DNA of 64,000 bases, from positions 62,001 through 126,000 of the forward strand of contig JBOFIJ010000006.1 of NCBI GenBank assembly GCA_051650105.1. Direction: 5' to 3'. The stretch is from CAMWXW01 sp051650105. GTDB lineage: Bacteria > Desulfobacterota > Desulfovibrionia > Desulfovibrionales > Desulfovibrionaceae. Positions 45,229 through 54,482 of this stretch are shown here, piece after piece. Position numbers and translations under genes: made by a program. The notes under the pieces are model-generated. The model did no database searches. It saw only the letters and a list, made by a program, of their open reading frames with translations, and was not told the DNA's origin. Every line of letters starts with the position of its first letter. The stretch's first letter is position 1.

Positions 45229-45693
45229 TTAATTATAGTATGGAATATATTGAAAAATAAATGTTGTGTCTTGATGTACTTGTGCTGCAAGAAGTGTTTT
45301 TGTGAAGGGAGAATTGTATTCCTCTGAATAATAAATAGCAGAGACTTTAGCACCAAGAAGAAGCTTCATACATGTTGAACACGGTTCTGTTGTACAGTAG
45401 ACGGTACTTTGTTCTAACGATACATGTTGAGACAAAGCATATAAAAGCATATTTTGCTCAGCATGCAGTGCCCAGCATATATCTAAATCGCGCCCTGAGG
45501 CTATACCATTACGAATACACGTTGTGGTGGAATCGCAACTCTCTTCCCTAAGCACTGTCGAATTGTGGCCATAAGCAATAATAATATCATTATATACAGC
45601 CAAAGCACCAACTTGCCTGCGGGCACAATTTGAATGTGTTGCTACTTCATATGCTTTTGCTAAATATGCTTCGTGATTCACACTAATTACCAT
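45229..45693 (-). CDS. dCMP deaminase / ComEB-type deaminase
   Basis: A 154-residue zinc deaminase of the dCMP-deaminase family, producing dUMP for thymidylate synthesis. HAEQN (the zinc His and catalytic Glu) and CTTEPCSTC (two zinc cysteines) are intact, and ARRQVGALAVYND starts the core. The ATG overlaps the glyA stop by 7 bp, so it is translationally coupled to glyA; that order recurs in Desulfovibrio. It is an active-looking relative of the deaminase fold that is degenerate at 33906. Confidence 0.92.
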   Translation of the reverse strand: MVISVNHEAYLAKAYEVATHSNCARRQVGALAVYNDIIIAYGHNSTVLREESCDSTTTCIRNGIASGRDLDICWALHAEQNMLLYALSQHVSLEQSTVYCTTEPCSTCMKLLLGAKVSAIYYSEEYNSPFTKTLLAAQVHQDTTFIFQYIPYYN

Positions 45694-46925
45694 GCAAATA
45701 ATGGATATTTTGCTGCAAATAAGCGGATTTCTTTCCCTATTAACGATATCTTCTTTTCATTATCAACGTCTTGAACAATATCTACAATCCAAGAAGCAAT
45801 TCTTTCCATCTCTGGCTCTTTCATACCTCGTGTTGTTAATGCTGGTGTACCTAGACGTAAACCAGAAGTAATCTTTGGAGGAAGGGTATCAAAAGGGATA
45901 GCATTTTTATTACTGGCTATTCCTGCCTTTTCTAGAGCATCTGCAACACGTGTCCCTGTGAGACGTTTGCATGTTAAATCGATAAGAATAAGATGGTTGT
46001 CTGTTCCGCCTGTAAGTATGCTAAAACCAGCATTTTGTAATAATTTTGAAAGATGTTTTGCATTATCGATAACTTGCTTCTGATATGCTGTAAATGAGGG
46101 CTGAAGGGCTTCTTGAAAACAAATAGCTTTGGCTGCTATTGCATGAAGAAGTGGCCCCCCTTGCATTTCTGGAAAAACAGCATTATTTATAGCTTGTTCA
46201 TATTCTTTTTTGGCAAGAATCATTCCTCCTCGCGCTCCGCGTAGAGTTTTATGTGTTGTTGTGCTCACTACGTGTGCATGTGCAATGGGGGAAGAATGTA
46301 GCCCTGTTGCAACTAAACCAGCTACATGGGCCATATCTACGAAGAGAATAGCCCCCACTTCATCTGCAATTTCTCTAAAAAGAGCAAAATTAATATCTCG
46401 CGAATATGCGCTGGCCCCTGCTAAAATAATTTTGGGTTTATGTTTATGCGCAAGTGTTCTCACAGAGTCATAATCAATAAGAAATGTTTCTTTAGAAACA
46501 CCATAAGAGACAAAATTATACAGTTTTCCAGAAAAACTTACAGGGCTTCCATGGGTTAAATGCCCTCCGTGAGAAAGATCCATAGCAAGAATTGTGTCTC
46601 CTGGTTTTGCAAAAGCAAAGTACACAGCCATATTAGCTTGGCTACCAGAATGTGGTTGTACATTCGCATATTCTGCAGAGAAGAGATCTCTTGCACGGGC
46701 TATAGCAAGATCTTCTATCTCATCTACTTTTTCACAGCCACAGTAATAACGGTGATGAGGGTATCCTTCTGCATATTTGTGTGTTAGAATACTCCCTTGT
46801 GCAGCTCGTACAGCGGATGATACAAAATTTTCAGAAGCTATCATCTCTAAACTGTGTATTTGTCTGTCTTCTTCTTCTTGGATCATTTGAGCTATGAGGG
46901 GATCTCTATTTGAGATTGCTTCCAT
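45687..46925 (-). CDS. glyA: Serine hydroxymethyltransferase
   Basis: A 412-residue PLP enzyme that converts serine and tetrahydrofolate to glycine and methylene-tetrahydrofolate, feeding thymidylate, purine and TrmFO pathways. SLEMIASENFVS at the start, the PLP-lysine segment TTTHKTLRGARGG and AHVAGLVA are typical. GGAGG precedes the ATG at 46925 by seven bases; the GTG at 46931 is less likely. It leads the glyA-deaminase operon. Confidence 0.98.
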   Translation of the reverse strand: MEAISNRDPLIAQMIQEEEDRQIHSLEMIASENFVSSAVRAAQGSILTHKYAEGYPHHRYYCGCEKVDEIEDLAIARARDLFSAEYANVQPHSGSQANMAVYFAFAKPGDTILAMDLSHGGHLTHGSPVSFSGKLYNFVSYGVSKETFLIDYDSVRTLAHKHKPKIILAGASAYSRDINFALFREIADEVGAILFVDMAHVAGLVATGLHSSPIAHAHVVSTTTHKTLRGARGGMILAKKEYEQAINNAVFPEMQGGPLLHAIAAKAICFQEALQPSFTAYQKQVIDNAKHLSKLLQNAGFSILTGGTDNHLILIDLTCKRLTGTRVADALEKAGIASNKNAIPFDTLPPKITSGLRLGTPALTTRGMKEPEMERIASWIVDIVQDVDNEKKISLIGKEIRLFAAKYPLFAW

Positions 46926-47501
46926 AAACACACCTCCGTGTCATACATTGAGTGAACATATCATAATATTTTTATATACGCAACAAAATATCAAAAAAAT
47001 CACTACTCGAGTATAAGAAATAAACGTCATTATTTGTTGTGAGAGAAGATATATATTCATTAATTCTTATTCATATTACAGTAACTATAAACAGATGTAG
47101 CCTTAATGTGTAGTATACCACAACAGCAAATTATTATTTGGAAATAGGTGTATTAAAATTGTTTTGGTAAAGTAGCACAGAGTGGCAATAGATAGTAAAA
47201 AATTGTGAATACGCAATGTATTGCGAAGCAAATAGGTTAGATATATAATCCTACTACGTTGTGCTCGAAATATATACACTTATATAAAACTGATTTTATA
47301 GAGATTGCCAAGATAGTATATATTCACTTTTTATAAGAATATTTTTTCGTATTGAATAGCTGTGGTAAGGTTCTTCTTGGATACGATTACCTCGTTCTTA
47401 TATACGAAAGAAAAAGTGGATATTGGAATTCTTTTATATATTTTTTAGTCGTTTTTCACCAGTAGATATTATTTCATATTACGAACACAAGAAGTGTTTG
47501 T
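46926..47501. other. Intergenic region
   Basis: AT-rich with no coding frame; contains the glyA promoter region, but no confident -35/-10 pair was identified. Confidence 0.4.
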
Positions 47502-48389
47502 TTAGTCTATGGTTTTATCCTGCGAGGTATTGTTACTACGTATTCTTTCTTCTTGTGCTAGTTTTTGTTTTCTTTCTCTTGTTCCCTGAGGCTTATTTTT
47601 AGCCCACATAGAGTAATTTTTATGTTGTTTTGCAAAGACAAGAAAAGATGTGTGAGCAACCATTCTATCGAAAGGGCGTAATCTATCTGGAATAGCTTTC
47701 CATTTTCTAATAAAAAGTTCTTCAATTTCTATATCCACAAAAGTATTTCCTTCCATGTGCTCTAGAAGAGTGCTTACCTGGTTTACTGTAGGCAGAAGAA
47801 AGGCGATAATGCCACCAGGAATAAGAGCATTCGAAGCAATAGTGAGGTAATCCCATGGATTACGTAGGTCTAAAAACACTCCATCAACGTCTTTTTCAAA
47901 GAATCCTTCTTCTATATTTCTGTGGTATTGCGTAACATTATGGCCAAGAGAGGCCCATTCTAGATTTCGTTTACATAAATTATAAAATTCTTCTCTTGCT
48001 TCGTATGTATAAATATGCCCATGTGTTCCCGTTATATACGACATTGCTACTGTTAAACCACCAGAACCTGACCCAGCTTCTATTATTCTTCTTCCATTAC
48101 CAACACCAAGGCGCAAGCATATATAAGCGATATCTTTTGGGTATATTATTTGAGTTTGTCTTTTTAAAGAATACAGAATATCTACTAGAGATGGACGTTG
48201 TATAAGGTAATATATTCCCTTCTTACTACGTACTTCATTACCATAGCCTGCCTGTAATATATCTTCTCCTAAAATTGCTCCATCTTTACTATGGAATTCT
48301 ATACCTTCTTCTACTTTTCTTGTATGGCGAATCCCTTTAGGGCTCACTAAAATAATAATATCTTCATAGTGGATTGTTTCTTTATTCAT
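47502..48389 (-). CDS. trmI: tRNA (adenine-58-N1)-methyltransferase TrmI
   Basis: A 295-residue methyltransferase modifying A58 in the T loop. The SAM loop is RIIEAGSGSGGLT, and an N-terminal small barrel with IQRPSLVDILYSLKRQTQIIYPKD (split: IQRPSLVDILYSLKRQ, TQIIYPKD) is typical of the Gcd14/TrmI family. GVFLDLRNPWDYL is the catalytic-site D-x-x-x-P motif with R-N before P-W. It has a charged, probably disordered C-terminus after residue 265. No strong ribosome binding site. Confidence 0.93.
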   Translation of the reverse strand: MNKETIHYEDIIILVSPKGIRHTRKVEEGIEFHSKDGAILGEDILQAGYGNEVRSKKGIYYLIQRPSLVDILYSLKRQTQIIYPKDIAYICLRLGVGNGRRIIEAGSGSGGLTVAMSYITGTHGHIYTYEAREEFYNLCKRNLEWASLGHNVTQYHRNIEEGFFEKDVDGVFLDLRNPWDYLTIASNALIPGGIIAFLLPTVNQVSTLLEHMEGNTFVDIEIEELFIRKWKAIPDRLRPFDRMVAHTSFLVFAKQHKNYSMWAKNKPQGTRERKQKLAQEERIRSNNTSQDKTID

Positions 48390-48450
48390 GGATATTCTGA
48401 TATCACATCTTTTTCTTTTTTACTATCTTTTTCACGCAATTTTTATTTAC

Positions 48451-48478
48451 TTGACAATCCATAGTGCTATGATACTAT
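48451..48478 (+). promoter_or_regulatory. Predicted promoter of tRNA-Leu
   Basis: A consensus TTGACA (48451-48456) with 16 bp to TACTAT (48473-48478), ten bases before the mature 5' end; TATACT at 48476-48481 is an alternative -10 with a 19-bp spacer. Confidence 0.65.
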
Positions 48479-48488
48479 ACTTTGCATT

Positions 48489-48574
48489 GGCTGGGTGGTG
48501 GAATGGTAAACGCAGAGGATTCAAAATCCTCCGTCTGTATAGACTTGTGGGTTCGAGTCCCACCCTGGCTACCA
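48489..48574 (+). tRNA. tRNA-Leu (anticodon CAA)
   Basis: An 86-nt class II tRNA with encoded CCA. The anticodon stem is GAGGA/TCCTC around loop TTCAAAA; the long variable arm is GTCT-GTAT-AGAC; the T stem is GTGGG/CCCAC around TTCGAGT. The acceptor GGCTGGG pairs with CCTGGCT using three G-U wobbles (1-72, 4-69, 5-68), which is unusual. Confidence 0.95.
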
Positions 48575-49062
48575 TTGTTATTTTTTGGTGGGCAATCTTT
48601 CCCTTTTATCTTTTCTATTTTCTTATTTCATACGAATTTGTCTACTGAGCTTGATGAAATAATCTCCATTTTTCTATAATTATCTCCAAAGGTATCTTTT
48701 CGTCAAATGAGAAAGGGTGATGGAGTGATTAGCTGTGTATATTTCTCTTGCACATTTATTTCCGATGCAAAGACGCATACCATATTATTTCTTTTTAATC
48801 CAATATAGAATCCTCCGATACCAGCAAATAAATTAATACATTTTATAAATAATCCTTAATAAAAACCTTCTTAAAATCTAGCAAGGTACCGAAAATATAT
48901 AGCCATTTCTCATAGTTATAGCTGAGGGTATTCAGTAATTTTTGTTTTCATTTCAAGGGTTTTTATTATTAATACCGTGTCTTTACTTGAATAATTTTTG
49001 TATTGTTTATGTTCTTATGTGAGTTGCTATAGTATTTTTTCTTATGTATTATTTTGTACCAT
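48575..49062. other. Intergenic region between tRNA-Leu and the lysis genes
   Basis: No coding frame and no copy of the tRNA 3' end was found. AT-rich and possibly decayed prophage DNA. Confidence 0.4.
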
Positions 49063-49293
49063 TTATATCTCTTCCCATTCTTCTCGTTCTCGTATATAGA
49101 GTAGAAGGGCTTTTACGTCATGTTCATTTATGCAAAATCCACCTTCTTCATTTTCTAGTAGACTTTCTAGTTTTGGCCGTATGTATATTTTTTGAGATCT
49201 TTTGTTTTTTTCTTGGAACCCAACGCATCCACTCATAAATAATATCATTATTAATATCATTATATTCTTTTTTAATACGTGTATATTGGTCAT
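49063..49293 (-). CDS. Rz1-like outer-membrane lipoprotein (o-spanin candidate)
   Basis: About 76 residues from the ATG at 49293 (MTNIHVLKK...; a GTG at 49299 is possible). The N-terminus has basic residues, a hydrophobic core (IMILIMILF) and a lipobox MSGC, so it is a small lipoprotein. The end has GGFCINEHDVKALLLYI, a pattern recalled from Rz1-like proteins of Desulfovibrio phages. It is embedded in another frame of the gene at 49148-49363, as in spanin pairs. O-spanins connect to an inner-membrane partner and fuse the membranes in phage lysis. Family assignment is by position and type. Confidence 0.65.
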   Translation of the reverse strand: MTNIHVLKKNIMILIMILFMSGCVGFQEKNKRSQKIYIRPKLESLLENEEGGFCINEHDVKALLLYIREREEWEEI

Positions 49294-49363
49294 TATCACT
49301 CTTTTTTGTTATTTTTTCTATTATTCTTTCTAAGAGTCTACTTAATAATTCTATTATAATCAT
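49148..49363 (-). CDS. Small protein overlapping the Rz1-like gene (possible i-spanin counterpart)
   Basis: A 71-residue protein with GGAAAAGGA upstream, 18 bp after the preceding phage gene, which argues for translation. The N-terminus (MIIIELLSRLLERIIEKI) is an amphipathic helix instead of a clear membrane segment, and the rest is charged and lysine-rich (RKKQKISKNIHTAKTRKSTRK split here: RKKQKISKNI, HTAKTRKSTRK). Half of it is read in a second frame by the lipoprotein gene. Typical Rz proteins are longer (about 150 residues) with an N-terminal TM helix, so this is at best reduced. Confidence 0.45.
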   Translation of the reverse strand: MIIIELLSRLLERIIEKITKKSDNDQYTRIKKEYNDINNDIIYEWMRWVPRKKQKISKNIHTAKTRKSTRK

Positions 49364-49381
49364 TGTGCAATTTCCTTTTCC

Positions 49382-49708
49382 TTATGCTTTATGACGAAGA
49401 GAAAGGATGTGATTTTCTTGTTTTTCCAGTATCTGTGTCAATCGTTTTATGCAATCGTGTACTCCTTTTAGTTCATGACGCAATCCTTTCACATCTCCAA
49501 CCAGATTCTCTATTCTGAGCATAACTTCATACAGTTCTTTTCTGCTTGGAAGGTCGTCTATACGTTGATGTGCACGATGTGATATATTTTGTATATCTAC
49601 TATTTCTTTTTTGCATAAGAGAATTTCCCTCACTATCCAAACACAAAAAGGAATAAGTGCAAATTGAATGAGGTCCTTTCCCAAGGTTATAATATCCATG
49701 CTATCCAT
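49382..49708 (-). CDS. DUF2730-family phage protein with N-terminal membrane segment
   Basis: A 108-residue protein: a membrane segment (about residues 12-30, LIQFALIPFCVWIVREILL) then an alpha-helical coiled-coil region (ELYEVMLRIENLVGDVKGLRHEL split as ELYEVMLRIENL, VGDVKGLRHEL). The layout matches DUF2730 proteins of Mu-like phages, which lie next to lysis genes. It is between the endopeptidase and the small spanin-like genes on the same strand. A holin-like role is possible but unproven. Confidence 0.65.
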   Translation of the reverse strand: MDSMDIITLGKDLIQFALIPFCVWIVREILLCKKEIVDIQNISHRAHQRIDDLPSRKELYEVMLRIENLVGDVKGLRHELKGVHDCIKRLTQILEKQENHILSLRHKA

Positions 49709-49717
49709 ATCTTCTCC

Positions 49718-50095
49718 TTATCTTATCATTTCCCAGTGTGGTTTATCTATAAAATGTTTCCAATCCCCACCCCATTGTATTTTTATATTTTCTTCTTGTG
49801 CGGCTCGTTTCATGATAGTCGCAACACTTTCCCAAGAAGAATGGTCTGCTTGTACTATCATTCCTTCCCCTTTTATGTAGGGGTAGATATCAACGGCTTC
49901 ACCTTGTAAATGTTTGCTATAGAGTGTTTTGGTAAAGCCTTGAAGGAGAAGTTCTTTTTGGCGCTCTATTGTGCGTATTCCTTCAGCAATAGTTATATCA
50001 AGAAGCTGATATGAAAAAGCCCTATAAACAACACGTTGCAGTTCTTCACATACTGTAGATAGTCTTAACATGCTTGTTTTTGAAAGTGTATACAT
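49718..50095 (-). CDS. Phage endolysin, M15-type D-Ala-D-Ala peptidase
   Basis: A 125-residue peptidase with zinc-site motif SKHLQGEAVDIYP (H-x6-D) and downstream GGDWKHFIDKPHWEMI, carrying the catalytic acid and third His (DxPHxE). This matches small M15/VanY-like endolysins of Mu-like phages, which cut peptide cross-links. The ATG at 50095 has GGAGA seven bases upstream; a longer frame to 50170 lacks one. It is the first gene of a lysis cassette of four genes. Confidence 0.88.
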   Translation of the reverse strand: MYTLSKTSMLRLSTVCEELQRVVYRAFSYQLLDITIAEGIRTIERQKELLLQGFTKTLYSKHLQGEAVDIYPYIKGEGMIVQADHSSWESVATIMKRAAQEENIKIQWGGDWKHFIDKPHWEMIR

Positions 50096-51177
50096 TGCTA
50101 CTCTCCTAACTATTGTTGTACAATAGTTATAGCGTAGTTTATCTTTTCTGTAAGACAGTACAGTGCGCATATGCTATATATTTTTGTCCACAATAACAGA
50201 AATATATTCTGGTAATTACTTGCGAAGGAAAGAAGAAGTGTTTTAGCAGTGAAGAAATTTTCCAATAAAAAAATTGTGTATTCATTCTTTAGTAAATGGA
50301 TACAAGTGAATATAAAAATACATGGTAGTTGCAATAGGTGCTATTGTGCCCTTATGAGTTCTTTTGAGAAAATGCATTATTCTTATGAATAGTACAGGGC
50401 TTTGTATTATGGTGATATTGAATAAAAAATTGTTTCAATAACAATGTTCCTACAAAGAGAGCGTATTACTGTATTACATTATAAAGAAAGCATATTGTTC
50501 TTGTATCGTGCTCTTTATATAAAACTTACCTTATTGATAATGTTAAAAAGGGTGAATATAGAATGATTCTTTTTATTTTCTAAGGCATGTATTCTTTTGA
50601 AAAGAAAGATTGTGAGAAGTACATGTGATTTTTGGTATATCAATAAAGTATGTTCACATAGATATAACCGTTGTTATACATAGAATATAAGCATATAGCA
50701 TTGTGCAGTTATTTCAAAAAAATAGATGCATAAAGGGTATTTTCTTGCACGTTTAATAATAGTTGAAGGGTGTTCTATTATAGAGAAGATAGTTTATGTA
50801 TCTCTATGAAAAATACTATATACAAGAATGAAGTATGGAATTCTTTTCTTTTCATATACAAGAATATGTTTATTTTGACCATATAGTCCATTTTTATTTT
50901 TTTATTAGAAAATAGGGGCATGTATAAAAGGTTTTTTTCTGAGTGCAATGAGCATATTTATATAATATCATATTATGTAGTGTATTTCTGCTGCGCAGAA
51001 TTCTTATTTATAGAGTAAATATGAAGTATTATATTAACTATAGAGTATTATACTAGAGAAATATAGTGATAGTGTTTTTGTATACTATTTTTAGGAAAAC
51101 TAAGTGGCTATATAACATTCTTGTTATAGTGATTGAGTGTCTATTATTCTATAAAAAGTGTCACCAAAATGTACTTT
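50096..51177. other. One-kilobase region without recognised genes
   Basis: AT-rich sequence downstream of tgt and upstream of the lysis cassette. No phage structural, regulatory or integrase gene could be seen, nor an att-like repeat of the tRNA-Leu 3' end. It may hold decayed prophage. A weak hairpin (AAAGT/ACTTT near 51156-51178, T-run on the minus strand) may end tgt. Confidence 0.45.
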
Positions 51178-52293
51178 CTATGAAGAATACAAATTTTCAA
51201 ATTCTGCAACAAGGGAAGTAAATGTTTTGTTTTCTATTGCTTCTCTTGCTCTATGAACAAGCTGTAAATAATATGTTAAGTTATGAAGAGAATTGAGTCT
51301 AAAAGAAAGAATCTCTTTAGAAGTATTAAGATGTCGTAAATATGCTTTAGAAAATGTTTTACAGGTATAACAAGAGCACTGCGCATCTAGCGGAGAATCA
51401 TCCTCGGCATATTCTTTTCTACGTATATTTATTTTTCCTGTGGATGTATACAGAGTTCCATTTCGTGCATTACGAGTTGGTAAAACACAATCGAACATAT
51501 CTATTCCAGCTTCTATTCCATGTATAATATCAAGAGGTGTGCCTACACCCATTATATATCGTGGCTTATCTTTTGGTAATTTCGGGGCTATATAATGCAT
51601 AAATTCGTTCATTTCTTCCTTAGATTCCCCGACAGAAAGTCCTCCTATAGCAAAACCATCAAAATTTATAGAACAAATCTCTTCAATAGAGATATCCCGT
51701 AGATCTTTATAAAAGCCACCTTGTACTATGCCAAATAGTAGATTAGTGCCACTATGTTGTGGATATGCATTTCTGCAGCGCTGTGCCCAACGAGTTGTTC
51801 TTTTTAACGATTGGCTAGTATAGGTATAATCCATACCATAGGCAACGCATTCATCTAGAACCATCATAATATCACTGTTGAGATTCCTTTGAATAGCAAT
51901 AACACTTTCAGGAGTAAATGTATGTTTAGAGCCATCTATATGGGAACGAAAGATAACACCATTTTCGTTTATGGTACGCAGAGAATTTAAACTAAAAACT
52001 TGAAAACCTCCACTATCTGTTAATATAGGTTTATCCCACGCAGCAAAAAAATGTAAACCTCCTCTGCGTGCTATTAATTCATCTCCTGGGCGTAAATATA
52101 AGTGGTATGTATTTCCCAAGATAATTTCTGCTTCTATTGCTTTTAAATCGTCTGGTGCTATTGCTTTCACACTACCAACTGTACCAACAGGCATAAATAT
52201 AGGTGTTTGTATTGCGCCGTGTGCTGTTATAAGAGAACCTCGTCTGCTTGCTCCATCTTGTGCTGTTATGGTAAATGTACCAATAGTGTTCAT
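51178..52293 (-). CDS. tgt: tRNA-guanine transglycosylase (queuine/preQ1)
   Basis: A 371-residue enzyme exchanging G34 for preQ1 in tRNAs with GUN anticodons. TPIFMPVGTVGSVKA at the start, the catalytic ILTDSGGFQVFS, GGLSVGE, CVLPTRNARNG and zinc ligands CSCYTCKTFSKAYLRHL are present. Length is standard. The downstream pathway genes (queA, queC) are not in the window. Confidence 0.98.
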   Translation of the reverse strand: MNTIGTFTITAQDGASRRGSLITAHGAIQTPIFMPVGTVGSVKAIAPDDLKAIEAEIILGNTYHLYLRPGDELIARRGGLHFFAAWDKPILTDSGGFQVFSLNSLRTINENGVIFRSHIDGSKHTFTPESVIAIQRNLNSDIMMVLDECVAYGMDYTYTSQSLKRTTRWAQRCRNAYPQHSGTNLLFGIVQGGFYKDLRDISIEEICSINFDGFAIGGLSVGESKEEMNEFMHYIAPKLPKDKPRYIMGVGTPLDIIHGIEAGIDMFDCVLPTRNARNGTLYTSTGKINIRRKEYAEDDSPLDAQCSCYTCKTFSKAYLRHLNTSKEILSFRLNSLHNLTYYLQLVHRAREAIENKTFTSLVAEFENLYSS

Positions 52294-53031
52294 TGCCTAC
52301 CCTTATATTACTAGAGATAGTGATACCTATACTATTTTTAAAAAAATGTACAGCCATCTTTATTTTAGTATTTTCTACAGCTATAGTGTAACGAAGATGG
52401 CGCAGTATTTTGTGCTATATGGGAGTATATTATGATAGTATTGAATGAGACAGCATTTTTTGAACAATAATGTTATTCTGTGAAGCAACTGTGATGAATA
52501 TATTTATAAAGAATTTTTTTGTATAAGATGTTGGAAAGATAGTGCAAACTATTCTTAAGTGTATTGGATAGATTGCATATATTGGAGTATTTATTATGAA
52601 TATGAGATATGCATAGTGAAACTATAAAAGCATTTTTTATCATGTGTGTTGTGATAAGAAGTACTTTTTGAGTTTCTTAGAAAAAGTACCATGTAAAAGC
52701 AAAGTGAATATGTACTATAGGAAATAGAATACTACTATGCAGTAGGTTTTGAATATATATAGTTGCTGTCTTCGTTAGTGTTTTTAAGAGCGACTGTATG
52801 GGGACAACATAGAGAGTTTTGTGGTACTTTGTAGTGATATTGCAAAATATTTTATTAATATAGTATGTTGTAAAACACGTAAAGGAAAAATAGAGTGCTG
52901 CAATAAGGAGTACTATTTCTTTTTACTGTTTGTTATTCTAAAAGAAGTTAGTAATAAGATAGGTGGTACAGAATTATTACTACAGTATGCAATATAAAAT
53001 AGCACGAAATGGATGCATTGCAATGTTAAAT
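52294..53031. other. Intergenic region between gltX and tgt
   Basis: AT-rich; no coding frame recognised. Contains copy 2 of a 16-nt repeat at 52987-53002. Confidence 0.45.
52987..53002 (+). repeat. 16-nt repeat, copy 2
   Basis: Identical to 32309-32324 over 16 nt with similar flanks. Confidence 0.3.
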
Positions 53032-54471
53032 TTATTCTATATTGTTAACGACTGCTATGTAATCTGCAATGCGAGAAAGGCTTTCTTCTTTGCCAAGAAT
53101 TGCCATAATTTTTGGAATATCTGGACCACCCTTAGATGCTGTTATTGCATAGCGTAGTAGTGGTGCAACGTCTTTACTTGTGATGGAATATTCTTGTATA
53201 AAAGAAGATATTGTTTGATGAATACTTTCCTCGTTCCATTCAAGAATATCTTGCATTTTTGGGTAGAAATTACATAAAAAAGTGAATTGTGTTCTTAATT
53301 TTTCTATATGTACGCTATCAGTGTACTCTATACTTGTGAATATATAGGAGGCCTGTTCTATCAATTCTTTTAGTGTTTGAGCACGTTCTACAAAAGCACT
53401 TCCGACAGAATATAAAAGGGATTCTACATTGTTATTTTGGATAGCATTAGTACACACTGTAGAGTATTGTGTTGATGGAATTGCCTTCAGAATACGTTCT
53501 GTAAAAAATGGAATAAGAGCTTTTGCTAGAGCATCTTTTTCCATGGTTCTCATATATTGTGCATTGATCCAGTGGAGCTTTTCAAAATCTAATGCAGCAG
53601 GTGAGGAATGTATTGCTTCTACACGAAAAAGAGAAATGAGCTCTTGCATCGAGAAAATTTCTTGATTCTCATAAGACCAACCAAGTCGTACCAAATAATT
53701 ACACAATGCATGCGGAAGAATTCCCTCTTTTTCGTATTCTATTACGGCTGTTGCACCGTGTCTTTTTGATAATTTTTGTTTATCTTGGCCTAAGATCATT
53801 GGAACATGTGCAAAATATGGTATTGGAAGAGAGAGGGCATTGTATATCATAATTTGTTTTGGTGTATTAGAAATATGATCGTCACCTCGAATAACGTGTG
53901 TTACAGACATTTCATAATCGTCTATAACTACTGCAAAATTATATGTGGGACTTTGATCGCTTCTGCATATAATCATATCATCTAATTCTTCTACATTAAT
54001 TGTAATGGTGTCTTTTATAAGGTCTTCAATAACTATTTCTCCTTCTAAAGGTGCTTTTATGCGCACAACACCATGTGTATGGTTTTTGTTTCGGCAGTTT
54101 CCATTATATTTTGGTTTCTCACCCTCAGAACGTGCTTTTTCCCTCATGGCTTCTATTTCTTCTTGAGAACATGTGCAATAATATGCTTTTTTTTCTTGCA
54201 GGAGTTGCTTTATATAGGAAAAATACGAATCAAAACGTTCACTTTGGTAATATAAAGGGTTTTCCCATGTAAGGCCAAGCCATGTCATACTTTCAAGAAT
54301 GGAATCTATATATTCCTTTTTGGATCGTTCTTTATCTGTGTCTTCTATTCGTAAAAGAAAATCGCCATTGGTATGTTTTGCCCACAAATAGGAGAAAATG
54401 GCTGTACGTGCTCCTCCTAAATGTAAATGTCCTGTTGGACTTGGTGCAAACCTAGTGATTACTTTCTTCAT
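53032..54471 (-). CDS. gltX: Glutamyl-tRNA synthetase
   Basis: A 479-residue class I synthetase charging tRNA-Glu. FAPSPTGHLHLGGARTA contains the HIGH-type motif and KLSKRHGA the KMSKS-type motif. The zinc-binding insert CTCSQEE is similar to the family. AAGGAATAGGT precedes the ATG. A small TM/coiled-coil gene lies 11 bp upstream on the same strand. Confidence 0.98.
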   Translation of the reverse strand: MKKVITRFAPSPTGHLHLGGARTAIFSYLWAKHTNGDFLLRIEDTDKERSKKEYIDSILESMTWLGLTWENPLYYQSERFDSYFSYIKQLLQEKKAYYCTCSQEEIEAMREKARSEGEKPKYNGNCRNKNHTHGVVRIKAPLEGEIVIEDLIKDTITINVEELDDMIICRSDQSPTYNFAVVIDDYEMSVTHVIRGDDHISNTPKQIMIYNALSLPIPYFAHVPMILGQDKQKLSKRHGATAVIEYEKEGILPHALCNYLVRLGWSYENQEIFSMQELISLFRVEAIHSSPAALDFEKLHWINAQYMRTMEKDALAKALIPFFTERILKAIPSTQYSTVCTNAIQNNNVESLLYSVGSAFVERAQTLKELIEQASYIFTSIEYTDSVHIEKLRTQFTFLCNFYPKMQDILEWNEESIHQTISSFIQEYSITSKDVAPLLRYAITASKGGPDIPKIMAILGKEESLSRIADYIAVVNNIE

Positions 54472-54482
54472 ACCTATTCCTT

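Noticed and set aside
48388..48648. 86-codon frame over the tRNA-Leu gene
   Set aside because: It reads through the tRNA and has no coding character.
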